A program made the position numbers and the translations under genes. The notes beneath the pieces are model-generated. The model ran no database searches and was not told the origin of the DNA. It was given only the letters and a program-made list of their open reading frames with translations. This document shows positions 1-8,483 of a stretch of DNA of 64,000 nucleotides, in pieces. Numbering within the stretch: position 1 is the first letter of the stretch; every line of letters starts with the position of its first letter. This DNA comes from Chromobacterium vaccinii (GTDB lineage: Bacteria; Pseudomonadota; Gammaproteobacteria; Burkholderiales; Chromobacteriaceae): assembly GCF_000971335.1 (NCBI RefSeq), contig NZ_JZJL01000017.1, positions 28,602-92,601 of the forward strand, written 5' to 3'.

Positions 1-762
1 CACCACGTGGGCGAAGGTATCCAGGCCTACAACATCGGCGGTGCGGAAGGTGGCGGACTTCGGGCGGCCCAGGCGCGGGCCGGTCAGGTCGTCCACCACA
101 TCGAAGCGGATGCCGTACTTGGCGGCATTGGCGATGGTGGCCAGCATCGAGAATACGCCGATGCGGTTGGCGACGAAGTTCGGGGTATCCTTGGCGCGCA
201 CCACGCCCTTGCCCAGCGAGGACACCAGGAAGCGTTCCAGGTTGTCCAGGATGTGGGCGTCGGAGGTCACGCAGGGGATGATCTCAACCAGGTGCATGTA
301 GCGCGGCGGGTTGAAGAAGTGCACGCCGCAGAAGCGCGGGCGCACCGAATCCGGGCAGCCTTCGGCCAGCTTGTTGATCGACAGGCCGGAAGTGTTGGTG
401 GCGAAGATGGTGTGCTCGCCCAGATGCGGCGCCACCTTGTGGTACAGGTCCACCTTCCAGTCCATGCGCTCGGCGATGGCTTCGATCACCAGATCGCAGT
501 CCTTCAGCAGGTGCAGGTGGTCGTCGTAATTGGCGGGCTGGATGTGGGCGACCACATCGCTGCCGGCCAGCGGAGAGGGTTTCAGCTTCTTCAGACCGTC
601 GATGGCCTTCAGCGCGATGCCGTTCTTGTCGCCTTCCTTGGCCGGAAGGTCGAACAGAATGGTCGGTACCTTGGCGTTAACCAGGTGGGCGGCGATCTGC
701 GCCCCCATAACGCCAGCGCCGAGCACGGCAACCTTGCGTACATTGAATTTGGTTTGAGACAT
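1..762 (-). CDS. 3-hydroxyacyl-CoA dehydrogenase, 3' end missing at window edge
   Basis: Beta-oxidation enzyme that oxidises 3-hydroxyacyl-CoA to 3-ketoacyl-CoA with NAD. The first 254 residues are present. They begin with a Rossmann nucleotide-binding motif GAGVMG near residue 15, followed by the family signatures FATNTSGLSI and GVHFFNPPRYM and then NFVANRIGVF. The ATG at 762 has a GAGGAAA Shine-Dalgarno directly upstream. The gene continues past base 1, so I cannot see whether a crotonase domain is fused at the C-terminus, as in many FadB-like proteins. It heads a fatty-acid cluster with fadL, a thioesterase, fadE and psrA. A degenerate PsrA-like palindrome lies about 240 bases upstream. 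Family assignment is secure; the exact paralogue is not. Confidence 0.9.
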   Translation of the reverse strand, partial: MSQTKFNVRKVAVLGAGVMGAQIAAHLVNAKVPTILFDLPAKEGDKNGIALKAIDGLKKLKPSPLAGSDVVAHIQPANYDDHLHLLKDCDLVIEAIAERMDWKVDLYHKVAPHLGEHTIFATNTSGLSINKLAEGCPDSVRPRFCGVHFFNPPRYMHLVEIIPCVTSDAHILDNLERFLVSSLGKGVVRAKDTPNFVANRIGVFSMLATIANAAKYGIRFDVVDDLTGPRLGRPKSATFRTADVVGLDTFAHVV

Positions 763-1003
763 GGTTTCCTCGTTTTGTTGAAACACACATGAGACAGGCC
801 CCTCTCAACCTGTCCTGCTTGCTTCAAGGACGGGCGTTGAAATCGTCCTTGCCCATTGCCCTGCGCCGGCAGGGGCTGACGCGGCGCGGGCGGGTACTGC
901 TTGATAGAAACGACCGGGGATAATCGCTATTGTTCCGGTCTGGACCGCAATCGGCTCTCCTCGAGCGCAAACAACGGCCATATCGCGGGCATAGATAAAA
1001 TAT

Positions 1004-1018
1004 CAAACACTCGCTTTT
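1004..1018. promoter_or_regulatory. Degenerate PsrA-like operator
   Basis: CAAAC-ACTC-GCTTTT is one base away from the CAAAC-N4-GTTT palindrome found upstream of psrA and fadL in this window. It lies upstream of the hydroxyacyl-CoA dehydrogenase gene. It is weaker than the other two sites. Confidence 0.4.
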
Positions 1019-1067
1019 ATGCTGGATTAGTCTAACCCATTTTGGGCAAAATCAAAGCAGGTTTTGT

Positions 1068-1110
1068 AAAAAAATCGCATGCGGCGCTGGCGCGAGCGCA
1101 ACAACGCCGC
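1068..1110 (-). terminator. Rho-independent terminator of fadL
   Basis: On the minus strand GCGGCG (1110-1105) pairs with CGCCGC (1086-1081), with an internal GCGC pairing in the loop. A run of seven T follows after a short spacer. It lies about 75 bases past the fadL stop. Confidence 0.6.
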
Positions 1111-1184
1111 CGGGCTGCCCAAAGCAAGCGGGGCGAACGCTTGCGCGCCCGCCCCGAACCGGTTTTATGACGGCGCGCAGCCGC

Positions 1185-2630
1185 TTAGAAACGGTAGTTG
1201 TATTGCACGCCGATCAGCTGCAGATAAGTCTTGTAGCTGCCTTTGACCGTGCCGCCGTTGCCGGTACATGCCGCACCGGTAGTCGGGCTCACGCCAGCCG
1301 GGGAGCAGCTGTCAGTATAGTTGACGTTGGCGTTCTTGAAGTCGATGAAGCTGTAGGCCAGATCAAGCGAGCTCTGCTTGTTGATCTTGTAATTGGCACC
1401 GAACGACAGCCAGATGCGGTCGCTGTCCGGAATGGCCGGGTGGCGCTGGTCGTCGGACTGCAGCGGCGCCTGCTCCCAAGCCACGCCGCCGCGCAGCATC
1501 CAGGAATCGTTCAGCTGGTAGTTGGAGCCGAACGACACGCGCCAGGTATCCTTCCAGTTCTGGTGCAGCACCAGATCGCCCTGGGCAGGCGTGCTGTATT
1601 GTTTGATGTCGATCTGCTGCATGCGCGAGTTACGCACCCAGGTCACATCGCCCATCAACGCCACTTTCGGGTTCAACTGATGGAAAAAGTTGGCGGACGC
1701 GGTTTCCGGGGTGGTCACGTCAACAGAAGCGGATGCATTTGGGTGGGCAAGTTTGGCAACGCCGCCCAAAGAGTTAGCCCCGATAGTGCCAAAACCGGGG
1801 AGAGTGAGCTGATTATTAGTGACATTATTGAATGTCCAAGTAGACGAGCCATTAAGGGTCTGCTTGATGCTGGAGCGGTACGCCAAGCCAAACCGCGTAT
1901 TTTCATCCAGCTGGAACATATAGCCAATATTCCAACCGAAGCCCCAATCATTACCTTCCACATGGGCTAGACCGTCACCCTTGACTCCCAGCGCCTGAAT
2001 AGCGGCAGCAGGCAAACCTTGCTTAGCGAGCTTTCCATTAATGCCAGAAGTCGCATCCGCCATCTGCTCCAACGTCGCGTCCATATACTGGGCGGACACG
2101 CCGAAACCAAAGGAATGGCGCTCATCCAGTTTGAACGAGATGGACGGGTTGATGTTCAGCGACTGCAGGTTGATGCTCTTCAGCGCATAGCGGCCGGCCC
2201 AGTCGAAGCCATAGTCCAGCTTGGCGCCGTAAGGCACGTACATGCCGATGCCGGCGGTGATCTTGTCGTTGATCTTGTGCGACAGGTAGAAGGTCGGCGC
2301 GGCCACGGCCTTGGGCGCGAACGTGCCGCCATTGCCGCCGCCGGTGGGCTGGCCCAATATGTTCTTGGAACCGTTATCGGTATATTCGGAGTGTGGAACC
2401 ACCAGGGTGCCGCCGATGACGAGCTGGGTGCCGTCCAGCCGGGACAGGCCGGCCGGGTTGGTGAAGATGGTGGAAGGATCGTTGGCCTCTGCTCCGTTGG
2501 CGTGGGCGGTGCCCTGGCCGGAGACGCTCTGCGAGCCGAACTGATAACCCGAGGCCGCAGCCTGAGTCGATGCCAGACCGAGCGCGGTGCCCATGATCAT
2601 CACGGACAGGCTGAGATGCTTGAGCTTCAT
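1185..2630 (-). CDS. fadL: Long-chain fatty acid outer-membrane transporter, FadL/OmpP1 family
   Basis: Outer-membrane beta-barrel that lets long-chain fatty acids cross the outer membrane. The 481 residues start with a clear signal peptide (MKLKHLSLSVMIMG... ending TQAAA). They continue with the N-terminal hatch signature SGYQFGSQSVSGQGTAHAN and the conserved NDPSTIFTNPAGLSRL segment, then alternating barrel strands. The last residue is Phe after YNYR, as expected for BAM-dependent barrels. It is slightly longer than the roughly 445 residues of E. coli FadL. The ATG at 2630 follows an AGAGGGAA Shine-Dalgarno. A good PsrA-like palindrome lies at 2750-2763 and a terminator follows the gene, so it is probably a single-gene unit of the fatty-acid regulon. 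Confidence 0.95.
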   Translation of the reverse strand: MKLKHLSLSVMIMGTALGLASTQAAASGYQFGSQSVSGQGTAHANGAEANDPSTIFTNPAGLSRLDGTQLVIGGTLVVPHSEYTDNGSKNILGQPTGGGNGGTFAPKAVAAPTFYLSHKINDKITAGIGMYVPYGAKLDYGFDWAGRYALKSINLQSLNINPSISFKLDERHSFGFGVSAQYMDATLEQMADATSGINGKLAKQGLPAAAIQALGVKGDGLAHVEGNDWGFGWNIGYMFQLDENTRFGLAYRSSIKQTLNGSSTWTFNNVTNNQLTLPGFGTIGANSLGGVAKLAHPNASASVDVTTPETASANFFHQLNPKVALMGDVTWVRNSRMQQIDIKQYSTPAQGDLVLHQNWKDTWRVSFGSNYQLNDSWMLRGGVAWEQAPLQSDDQRHPAIPDSDRIWLSFGANYKINKQSSLDLAYSFIDFKNANVNYTDSCSPAGVSPTTGAACTGNGGTVKGSYKTYLQLIGVQYNYRF

Positions 2631-2749
2631 GCTTCCCTCTCTATTGTAGCTTGGATATTTTCATTAACGATGACTCGGTCATTGACCGCAGCATCATCGA
2701 TGCTACCAGAGAATTAGAGCAATCCAACCAGATATCAGAGCTTTTGTTC

Positions 2750-2763
2750 CAAACGTTCGTTTA
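2750..2763. promoter_or_regulatory. PsrA-like operator upstream of fadL
   Basis: CAAAC-GTTC-GTTTA fits the G/CAAAC-N(2-4)-GTTTG/C motif described for PsrA in Pseudomonas, apart from the last base. It lies 120 bases upstream of the fadL start, in the fadL promoter region. Confidence 0.6.
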
Positions 2764-2807
2764 ATGCAACATTTCCACAACAATTTGTTTCCGCCACCAC
2801 ATTTAGG

Positions 2808-3185
2808 CTAGGAATCGCCCAGCAATCTGGACTTTCCATCAGGGTCGACCGCGACGAAAGTGGCGATCACCTCGGTGATGCGGATGTGCGAGCCGTCCAT
2901 GCGCTCGGCCTCGACGGAGATCTTCAGCGTGATGGATTTCTGGCCGATGCGCAGGCGCTCCACATATAGATCCACCACATCGCCCAACAGGATGGGCGCG
3001 GCGAACTGGAAGGCGTTGACAGCCACCGTGGTCACCGGGCCGCGGGACAAGCGCTCGGCGTCCAGACTGCCCGCCATGTCGATCTGGCTCATCAGCCAGC
3101 CCGCCTGGACCCGGCCATAGGCATTAGTGCTGGTGGGCAAGGCGCGCACCCGCAATACCGGCGTCCGGTGTTCCTGCTGTTCCAT
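2808..3185 (-). CDS. Acyl-CoA thioesterase, hot-dog fold (YciA-like)
   Basis: Hydrolyses acyl-CoA to free acid and CoA in the cytoplasm. The protein has 125 residues, the usual size for single-domain hot-dog thioesterases of the YciA/acyl-CoA hydrolase type. The segment GRVQAGWLMSQIDMAG holds the conserved Gly-Gly-x-x-x-x-x-x-Asp region with the presumed catalytic Asp, and TVAVNAFQFAAPILLGD is the typical second block. The ATG at 3185 follows an AAGGGGG Shine-Dalgarno. It sits between fadL and fadE on the same strand, separated from fadE by a terminator, which suggests its own promoter. Substrate chain length cannot be told from the sequence. Confidence 0.88.
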   Translation of the reverse strand: MEQQEHRTPVLRVRALPTSTNAYGRVQAGWLMSQIDMAGSLDAERLSRGPVTTVAVNAFQFAAPILLGDVVDLYVERLRIGQKSITLKISVEAERMDGSHIRITEVIATFVAVDPDGKSRLLGDS

Positions 3186-3215
3186 CCCCTACCCCCTTGA
3201 AAGCGAAGCGCTGAG

Positions 3216-3241
3216 AAAAACGGCCGCAACAGACGCGGCCG
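3216..3241 (-). terminator. Rho-independent terminator of fadE
   Basis: A perfect seven-base-pair stem CGGCCGC (3221-3227) / GCGGCCG (3235-3241) with loop AACAGAC is followed on the minus strand by five T. Confidence 0.8.
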
Positions 3242-3297
3242 CTTTGCTCAACACCGGATGCATGCGGCATCCGGCGCATGGTACCACGTTGCCGGAT

Positions 3298-5751
3298 TTA
3301 GAAAATCAGGCGCTGCAGCAATTGCTCGTCATGCTGATCCAGCTTCTTGTCGAAGTCATCCACCATGATCACGTCGCGCTTCAGCTTGCGGGCGCGAGTG
3401 ACCGCGTCGAACTCTTCCTGATTGATCAGGCCGGTTTGCAGCGCCTCAGCCAAGCGCTCGCGCGCGGTGATGGTCTTGAACTTGCCGTCACGCGCCAACT
3501 TGCGCAGCTTCTGTTCCACCGGCTCGGTAGCCAGGATAGCGTGCAGCGCGTGCTCCAGCACGCCCACCGGATCGGTCTCGGACTTCGGCACATACATGCC
3601 GTGGGTCAGGCGGTCGCGGGTGGCGCCCGGCTCCATCATCGCGCGGGCCACCTTGGTGCCGATGCGGTCGGAGGCCGGCTTCAGGGTCAGGCCCCACGGG
3701 AAGATCACGCGACGCAACACCCAGGCCAGACCGCGGCTAGGCAGGTTGGCCAGGAAGCCGTCCATCGCCACCTGAACATCGTACAGCGCGTTTTCCACCG
3801 CCCAGCTCATCACCGCGATGTCTTCCTTCGGCGCACCTTCACGCTCGAAACGCTTCAGGCTGGCCGTAGCGATATAGAGGCCGGACAGCATGTCGCCCAG
3901 ACGCGCGGACAGCTTCTCGCGGAACTTCAGCGAGCCGCCCAGGCTGAACATCGCCATGTCGGACAGCAGCGCGAAGGCGCTGGAAAGACGGGTGACGCGC
4001 TTGTAGTACGCTGCGGTGGCGCCGCCCTTCGGGCTCTTCGCGAAGCGGGCGCAGGTCAGGCCCAGCCACAGCGAACGGACGAAGTTGCTGATCACGAAAT
4101 TGATGTGGCCGGTGATGGCCTTGTCGAACTCTGCGCCGTCGTTGGCCATCGCCGACTTCATCTCGCGCAGCACGAACGGATGGCAACGGATCGCGCCCTG
4201 GCCGTAGATGATCATCGAACGGGTCAGGATGTTGGCGCCTTCCACGGTGATGCCGATCGGCACCGCCTGATAGCCGCGCGCCAGGTAGTTGCGCGGCCCC
4301 AGCACTACGGTCTTGCCGCCGTGCACGTCCATCGCGTCATTCAGCGTTTTGCGCATGCGCTCGGTGTTATGGTACTTCAGGATGGCGGACAGCACCGACG
4401 GCTTTTCGCCGTTGTCGAGCGCGGTCAGCGCCAGGTCCTGCGACGCTTCCATCTGGTAGGTGAAGCCGCCGATGCGGGCCATCGCCTCGTCCACGCCCTC
4501 GAACTTGCCGATGGGCAGGCCGAACTGATCGCGGATGCGGGCGAAGGCGCCGGTGGTGTAGGTGGTCAGCTTGCCGCAGGCGACGGACATCGCCGGCAGC
4601 GAGATGCAGCGACCGACCGACAGGCACTCGACCAGCATGCGCCAGCCCTGGCCGGCGTATTCGCGTCCGCCGATGATCCAGTCCAGCGGAATGAATACGT
4701 CCTTGCCCCAGGTCGGGCCGTTCATGAAGGCCGAGCCCCCCGGGAAATGGCGACGGCCGATTTCAACGCCCTCGTGCTCGGTCGGCACCAGCGCGCAGGT
4801 GATGCCGATGTCTTCCTTGTCGCCCAGCAGACGCTCGGGGTCGTACATCTTGAACGCCAGGCCCAGGATGGTGGCGACCGGCGCCAGCGTGATCCAGCGC
4901 TTTTCCCAGCTGACGCGCACGCCCAGCACGTTCTCGAAACGCTCGCCGGTGCGCGGGTGAGTGTAGGAGCCGCGGCAAACCACGCCGTAATCCGGAATGG
5001 CGCCGGCGTCGGAGCCGGCGTACGGGCTGGTCAGCGCGAAACATGGCACTTCCACGCCCTTGGCCAGACGCGGCAGGTAGTAGTCTTTCTGCGCCTCGGT
5101 GCCGTAGTGCTGCAGCAATTCGCCCGGTCCGAGCGAGTTGGGCACCATCACCGTCACCGCGGCGGTGCCGCCTCGGGTGGCGATCTTGGTCACGACTTTA
5201 GCGTGGGCGTAGTTGGAGAATTCCAGGCCGCCGTATTTCTTTTTGACGATCATGCCCAGGAAGCCATGATCCTTGATGAACTGCCACACTTCCGGGGGCA
5301 GATCCTTCAGCTCGTGAGTGATCTTCCAGTCGTCGATCATGCCGCACAGCTGTTCGGTCGGTCCGTCGATGAAGGCCTGCTCTTCCGGCGTCAGCTTCGG
5401 ATCCGGGAAGGACAGCAGGCGGTTGTAATCCGGCTTGCCGGAGAACAGGTCGCGATCCCACCAGACGGTGCCGGCGTTGATGGCCTCCTGCTCGGTCTGC
5501 GACATCGCCGGCGTGATTTTCTTGAACACGCCGAACACCGGACCGGTGAAAACGGCGCGGCGCAGCGGCACGATGTTGAGCGCCGCGGCGACCACGGCGA
5601 ACACCGCCCAAGCGGCGACAGGCACCGGACAGTGGAATACGAACTGGAGCGCGGCGAGCCAGGCGGCGACACCAACGGTCCAGACCAGCACCGGCGCGGC
5701 GAAATACGCCAGCGCGCCGAGCAGCACGACCAGAAGAACGGCAGCAATCAT
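3298..5751 (-). CDS. fadE: Acyl-CoA dehydrogenase FadE
   Basis: FAD-dependent enzyme for the first step of beta-oxidation, forming trans-2-enoyl-CoA. At 817 residues it matches the large FadE class (E. coli 814) and not the 380-residue short class. The N-terminus has two hydrophobic stretches (about residues 1-25 and 37-60) that place it at the inner membrane. The acyl-CoA dehydrogenase core follows: TEQLCGMIDDWKITH, CFALTSPYAGSDAG, then GHINFVISNFVRS and the C-terminal FadE extension (DUF1974). The ATG at 5751 has a GAGGGT Shine-Dalgarno nine bases upstream. It lies 74 bases downstream of the psrA-like gene on the same strand with no terminator between them, so the two are probably one autoregulated transcript. 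Confidence 0.95.
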   Translation of the reverse strand: MIAAVLLVVLLGALAYFAAPVLVWTVGVAAWLAALQFVFHCPVPVAAWAVFAVVAAALNIVPLRRAVFTGPVFGVFKKITPAMSQTEQEAINAGTVWWDRDLFSGKPDYNRLLSFPDPKLTPEEQAFIDGPTEQLCGMIDDWKITHELKDLPPEVWQFIKDHGFLGMIVKKKYGGLEFSNYAHAKVVTKIATRGGTAAVTVMVPNSLGPGELLQHYGTEAQKDYYLPRLAKGVEVPCFALTSPYAGSDAGAIPDYGVVCRGSYTHPRTGERFENVLGVRVSWEKRWITLAPVATILGLAFKMYDPERLLGDKEDIGITCALVPTEHEGVEIGRRHFPGGSAFMNGPTWGKDVFIPLDWIIGGREYAGQGWRMLVECLSVGRCISLPAMSVACGKLTTYTTGAFARIRDQFGLPIGKFEGVDEAMARIGGFTYQMEASQDLALTALDNGEKPSVLSAILKYHNTERMRKTLNDAMDVHGGKTVVLGPRNYLARGYQAVPIGITVEGANILTRSMIIYGQGAIRCHPFVLREMKSAMANDGAEFDKAITGHINFVISNFVRSLWLGLTCARFAKSPKGGATAAYYKRVTRLSSAFALLSDMAMFSLGGSLKFREKLSARLGDMLSGLYIATASLKRFEREGAPKEDIAVMSWAVENALYDVQVAMDGFLANLPSRGLAWVLRRVIFPWGLTLKPASDRIGTKVARAMMEPGATRDRLTHGMYVPKSETDPVGVLEHALHAILATEPVEQKLRKLARDGKFKTITARERLAEALQTGLINQEEFDAVTRARKLKRDVIMVDDFDKKLDQHDEQLLQRLIF

Positions 5752-5825
5752 TGTGTTTACCCTCGTGTTGACCCCTCAGTTCCGCATGCGCCGCCGTGAT
5801 CTTGTAATGGACTGGCGATGCGGAA

Positions 5826-6512
5826 TCAGCCTTCGATGGGCGCGACCAGACCGGCAATCACAAAAGGCACCAGATACTTGACGATCATGTCCGGATCCCG
5901 GGCGGTAACGATCTGGCTGCGCGTGAAGATTTTCAGCACATCGTTGCCGGCGAAGGCGTTGAACATGACGCTGAAGGCGAGGTGCATCCGCCAGGCGAGC
6001 TGCTCCGGCTCCAGGTGCGGCAGCGCCCGTTGGAAGGCGCTGGTATAGCGTTGCACGAACACGCTGTACTGCTGCGAGATGGTCTCGCGCAGCAGGCGGT
6101 GGTTCTCCACCAGGGTCCGCGACAGCAAGCGCACGAACATGGCGCCGCCGCGCGACGGATCCTTGGACAGAGCCAGACAGGGCCGTATGAAAGACAGCAC
6201 CAGCTGCTCCAGCGGCAAGTCTCCTTCCCGCGCCTCCAGCGTATCCAGTTCCGCCAGGCACCCTTCCAGCAAGGGCGCCAGCCTGCGCAGAAACACGGAT
6301 TCGAACAACGCATCCTTGGAGCCGAAGTGATAATTCACCGCGGCCAGATTCACCTCGGCCTGCTGGGTGATCATTCGCAGAGAAGTCGCCTCGAAGCCGT
6401 GCTCCACGAACAGACGCTCCGCGACGTCCAGGATGCGGGTTGCGGTATCGGGACGGTTGCCCTCCATGATCTCCAGAGCCTTTATTGTGTTTTGTGATTT
6501 GGTCTTGCTCAT
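5826..6512 (-). CDS. psrA: TetR-family fatty-acid regulator, PsrA-like
   Basis: Probable repressor of fatty-acid degradation genes, released by long-chain acyl ligands. The 228 residues have a TetR helix-turn-helix near residues 23-70 (TRILDVAERLFVEHGF, then VNLAAVNYHFGSKDAL), which resembles Pseudomonas PsrA closely. The C-terminal half contains WRMHLAFSVMFNAFAG, similar in place and pattern to the PsrA ligand domain. A PsrA-type palindrome lies 22-36 bases upstream of the start, so autorepression is likely. The start at 6512 has only a weak GAG ribosome site. A second Met about 15 residues in (MEGNRPDTA) is possible. FadE is next in the same transcript. Confidence 0.85.
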   Translation of the reverse strand: MSKTKSQNTIKALEIMEGNRPDTATRILDVAERLFVEHGFEATSLRMITQQAEVNLAAVNYHFGSKDALFESVFLRRLAPLLEGCLAELDTLEAREGDLPLEQLVLSFIRPCLALSKDPSRGGAMFVRLLSRTLVENHRLLRETISQQYSVFVQRYTSAFQRALPHLEPEQLAWRMHLAFSVMFNAFAGNDVLKIFTRSQIVTARDPDMIVKYLVPFVIAGLVAPIEG

Positions 6513-6534
6513 CTCAGCTTTCGAACAAGCGTTT

Positions 6535-6548
6535 CAAACTTACGTTTT
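6535..6548. promoter_or_regulatory. PsrA-like operator upstream of psrA–fadE
   Basis: CAAAC-TTAC-GTTTT is a CAAAC-N4-GTTT palindrome ending about 23 bases before the psrA start. The position suits direct repression of the psrA-fadE promoter. Confidence 0.65.
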
Positions 6549-6604
6549 AACTTGATCGATGTCAAGGCATGTCCCACTTGCCTCGCCACCCATCCCTCAG
6601 GGCA

Positions 6605-6640
6605 AACAAAAACGGCAATCTAATTTTAGACTGCCGTTTG
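6605..6640 (-). terminator. Rho-independent terminator of metZ
   Basis: AAACGGCAATCTAA (6610-6623) pairs with TTAGACTGCCGTTT (6626-6639) with one mismatch and a very short loop. On the minus strand a T-rich tail follows. Confidence 0.75.
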
Positions 6641-6663
6641 AATGAAACACGCGTTAAAAGCGC

Positions 6664-7848
6664 TTAGTCAAGGCCTCGCAACAGATCTTGTTGAAGGTCA
6701 CGCACATTTTCCAGGCCGACGCTGACGCGCAACAGCCCCTCGACGATGCCGGCGCGCTCCCGCGCCTCCGGCGTCACGCGGGCGTGCGTGGTGCTGGAGG
6801 GGTGGGTGATGGTGGTTTTCACATCGCCCAGATTGGCGGTGCGGGAAATCACCTGAACGCCGTCCACCACCCGCCACGCGGCCTCTCTGCCGCCCTTGAC
6901 CACGAAAGACACCACCGCGCCGCCGCTCTTCTGCTGGCGTCGCGCGATCTCATGCTGCGGATGGCTCTCCAGGCCCGGATAATAGACGCGCTCCACATTG
7001 GGCTGAGCCTCCAGCCAGCGCGCCAGCTCCAGCGCGTTGGCGCTGTGCTTCTCCATCCGCAGGTGCAGCGTCTCCATGCCGGACAACAGCGTCCAGGCAT
7101 TGAACGGCGCCAGCGACGGGCCCGCCGCGCGCACGTGCAGATAGATCTGCTCGATCAGCTTGTCGCTGCCCACCACCGCGCCGCCCATCACCCGGCCATG
7201 GCCGTCCAGGAACTTGGTGGCGGAGTGCATGACCAGATCGGCACCCAGTTTCAGCGGCTGTTGCAGTGCCGGGGAACAGAAGCTGTTGTCCACCACCAAC
7301 AACGCGCCATGCGCGTGGGCGATATCGGCGATGGCAGCGATGTCGGCCACCTCGGTCAAGGGATTGGACGGCGTTTCCAGGAACAGCAGCTTGGTATTGG
7401 GCCGCAGCGCCTCGCGCCACAGCGACAGGTCGCGCGCGTCGACGAAAGTGGTGGCCACGCCAAACTTGGACAGCTGATTGGCGAACAGATTGGTGGTGGA
7501 GCCGAACAGGCTTTGCGACGACACGATGTGGTCGCCGGCCTGCAGCAAAGTCATCATGATGGCCTGGATCGCGGCCATGCCGGTGGCGGTGGCGATGGCG
7601 CGCTCCCCCTCTTCCATCTCCGCCAGCCGCTGCTGGAACGCCGCCACGGTGGGATTGGTGAACCGGGTGTAGGTGTAGCCGTCGATCTCGCCGAGAAACA
7701 TCGCGGCGGCCTGGGCGGCCGAATCGTAAGTGAAGCTGGAAGTGAGGTACAAGCCCTGGCTGTGCTCGTTGAACTGGCTGATCTCCCGGCCCGCGCGGAT
7801 GGCCAGGGTTTCGGGATGCAGCGGAAGTTGCGGCGCGTCGGATGCCAT
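6664..7848 (-). CDS. metZ: O-succinylhomoserine sulfhydrylase
   Basis: PLP enzyme that makes homocysteine directly from O-succinylhomoserine and sulfide in methionine synthesis. The 394 residues carry the Cys/Met-metabolism PLP fold: YTYTRFTNPTV near residue 60, LLFLETPSNPL near 154, LLVVDNSFCSP near 183, and the PLP lysine in SATKFLDGHGRVMGG at about residue 212. The long SATK loop and the C-terminal LLRVSVGLENVRDL are typical of the group. I chose the ATG at 7848 because GAGAGAA lies just upstream and the protein then begins in the family's usual way; the frame stays open further upstream but without homology. It appears monocistronic, with a strong terminator downstream. MetZ versus MetB-type specificity is inferred from overall sequence. 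Confidence 0.87.
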   Translation of the reverse strand: MASDAPQLPLHPETLAIRAGREISQFNEHSQGLYLTSSFTYDSAAQAAAMFLGEIDGYTYTRFTNPTVAAFQQRLAEMEEGERAIATATGMAAIQAIMMTLLQAGDHIVSSQSLFGSTTNLFANQLSKFGVATTFVDARDLSLWREALRPNTKLLFLETPSNPLTEVADIAAIADIAHAHGALLVVDNSFCSPALQQPLKLGADLVMHSATKFLDGHGRVMGGAVVGSDKLIEQIYLHVRAAGPSLAPFNAWTLLSGMETLHLRMEKHSANALELARWLEAQPNVERVYYPGLESHPQHEIARRQQKSGGAVVSFVVKGGREAAWRVVDGVQVISRTANLGDVKTTITHPSSTTHARVTPEARERAGIVEGLLRVSVGLENVRDLQQDLLRGLD

Positions 7849-7969
7849 GATGATTCTCTCTTTCTTTCTTGTCCGCCCGTCGGCGGACCGCATCCCGACA
7901 TCTTGCCTGAAAACGGCGAGTTTACTAAATGCCATCAAGCCATATGCAACACGGCTCCGCGCTATTTGC

Positions 7970-8413
7970 CTAGCCCAGCTCCTCCGGCAGTTGCAATTGG
8001 CGCTTGGTCTGCAGCAACAAGTCCAGCGACAGGTAGCCGCCATCCTCCTGCAAGGCGATCAGCTCGTCCCGATGCGCGCCGGCCAGCCTGGCCACCAGCT
8101 CTTCGCCCTTGGGCTGCAGGTGCACCTCCACGCAGCGCCTGTCCTCGCGCCCAGGCTGGCGCCGCACCAGTTGCTGCCCCTCGCAGCGGCTGACCAGCCC
8201 CACCACGCTGTGATGATGGGACTGCAGCCGCTCCGCCAGCTCAGCCACCGTGGCCCAGCTGCGGCCCGGGTAGCCCTTCAGTTGCAGCAGCAGCAGATAC
8301 TGCAGCGGCGTGATGCCGCTATCCTGGGCCAGATCCTCGCTGAACCGCAGAAAACGGCGCAGCCGGTAACGAAAATCCGCCAGACGTTCGAAATCTTCCT
8401 TGCTCAAGCTCAT
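7970..8413 (-). CDS. MarR-family transcriptional regulator
   Basis: Dimeric winged-helix repressor of the MarR family, 147 residues. The recognition region spans about residues 35-95: ITPLQYLLLLQLKG, then TVAELAERLQSHHHSVVGLVSRCEGQQLV and the wing RREDRRCVEVHLQPKGEEL. Its gene begins 70 bases after the DUF488 gene on the same strand, so the two are probably co-transcribed. A perfect 7-1-7 palindrome in front of the DUF488 gene (8949-8963) is a good candidate for its operator. No Cys suited to OhrR-type redox sensing stands out. The inducer is unknown. Confidence 0.87.
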   Translation of the reverse strand: MSLSKEDFERLADFRYRLRRFLRFSEDLAQDSGITPLQYLLLLQLKGYPGRSWATVAELAERLQSHHHSVVGLVSRCEGQQLVRRQPGREDRRCVEVHLQPKGEELVARLAGAHRDELIALQEDGGYLSLDLLLQTKRQLQLPEELG

Positions 8414-8483
8414 GCCATGACTTCAATGACAGTGGATCATGCGCGGCAGTCTAGCGCATCCCCGGCCGCCGATGCGATCCTGC

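Larger units (their letters stand above)
763..1184. other. Intergenic region upstream of the hydroxyacyl-CoA dehydrogenase
   Basis: No convincing gene is seen here. The stretch carries the leader of the dehydrogenase, a degenerate PsrA-like box at 1004-1018, and the fadL terminator at 1068-1110. A further GC-rich inverted repeat (GGGGCG at 1130-1135 with CGCCCC at 1150-1155) lies close to the fadL stop codon. Confidence 0.6.

Noticed and set aside
3127..5799. Long plus-strand open frame of 890 codons opposite fadE
   Set aside because: It is the antisense of the GC-rich fadE gene, His/Arg/Gln-rich with no motifs. The minus strand encodes clear FadE.
7849..7969. Possible SAM riboswitch in front of metZ
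   Set aside because: Only a short hairpin (GTCCGC/GCGGAC near 7872-7889) is seen. Nothing resembles the known SAM aptamers.
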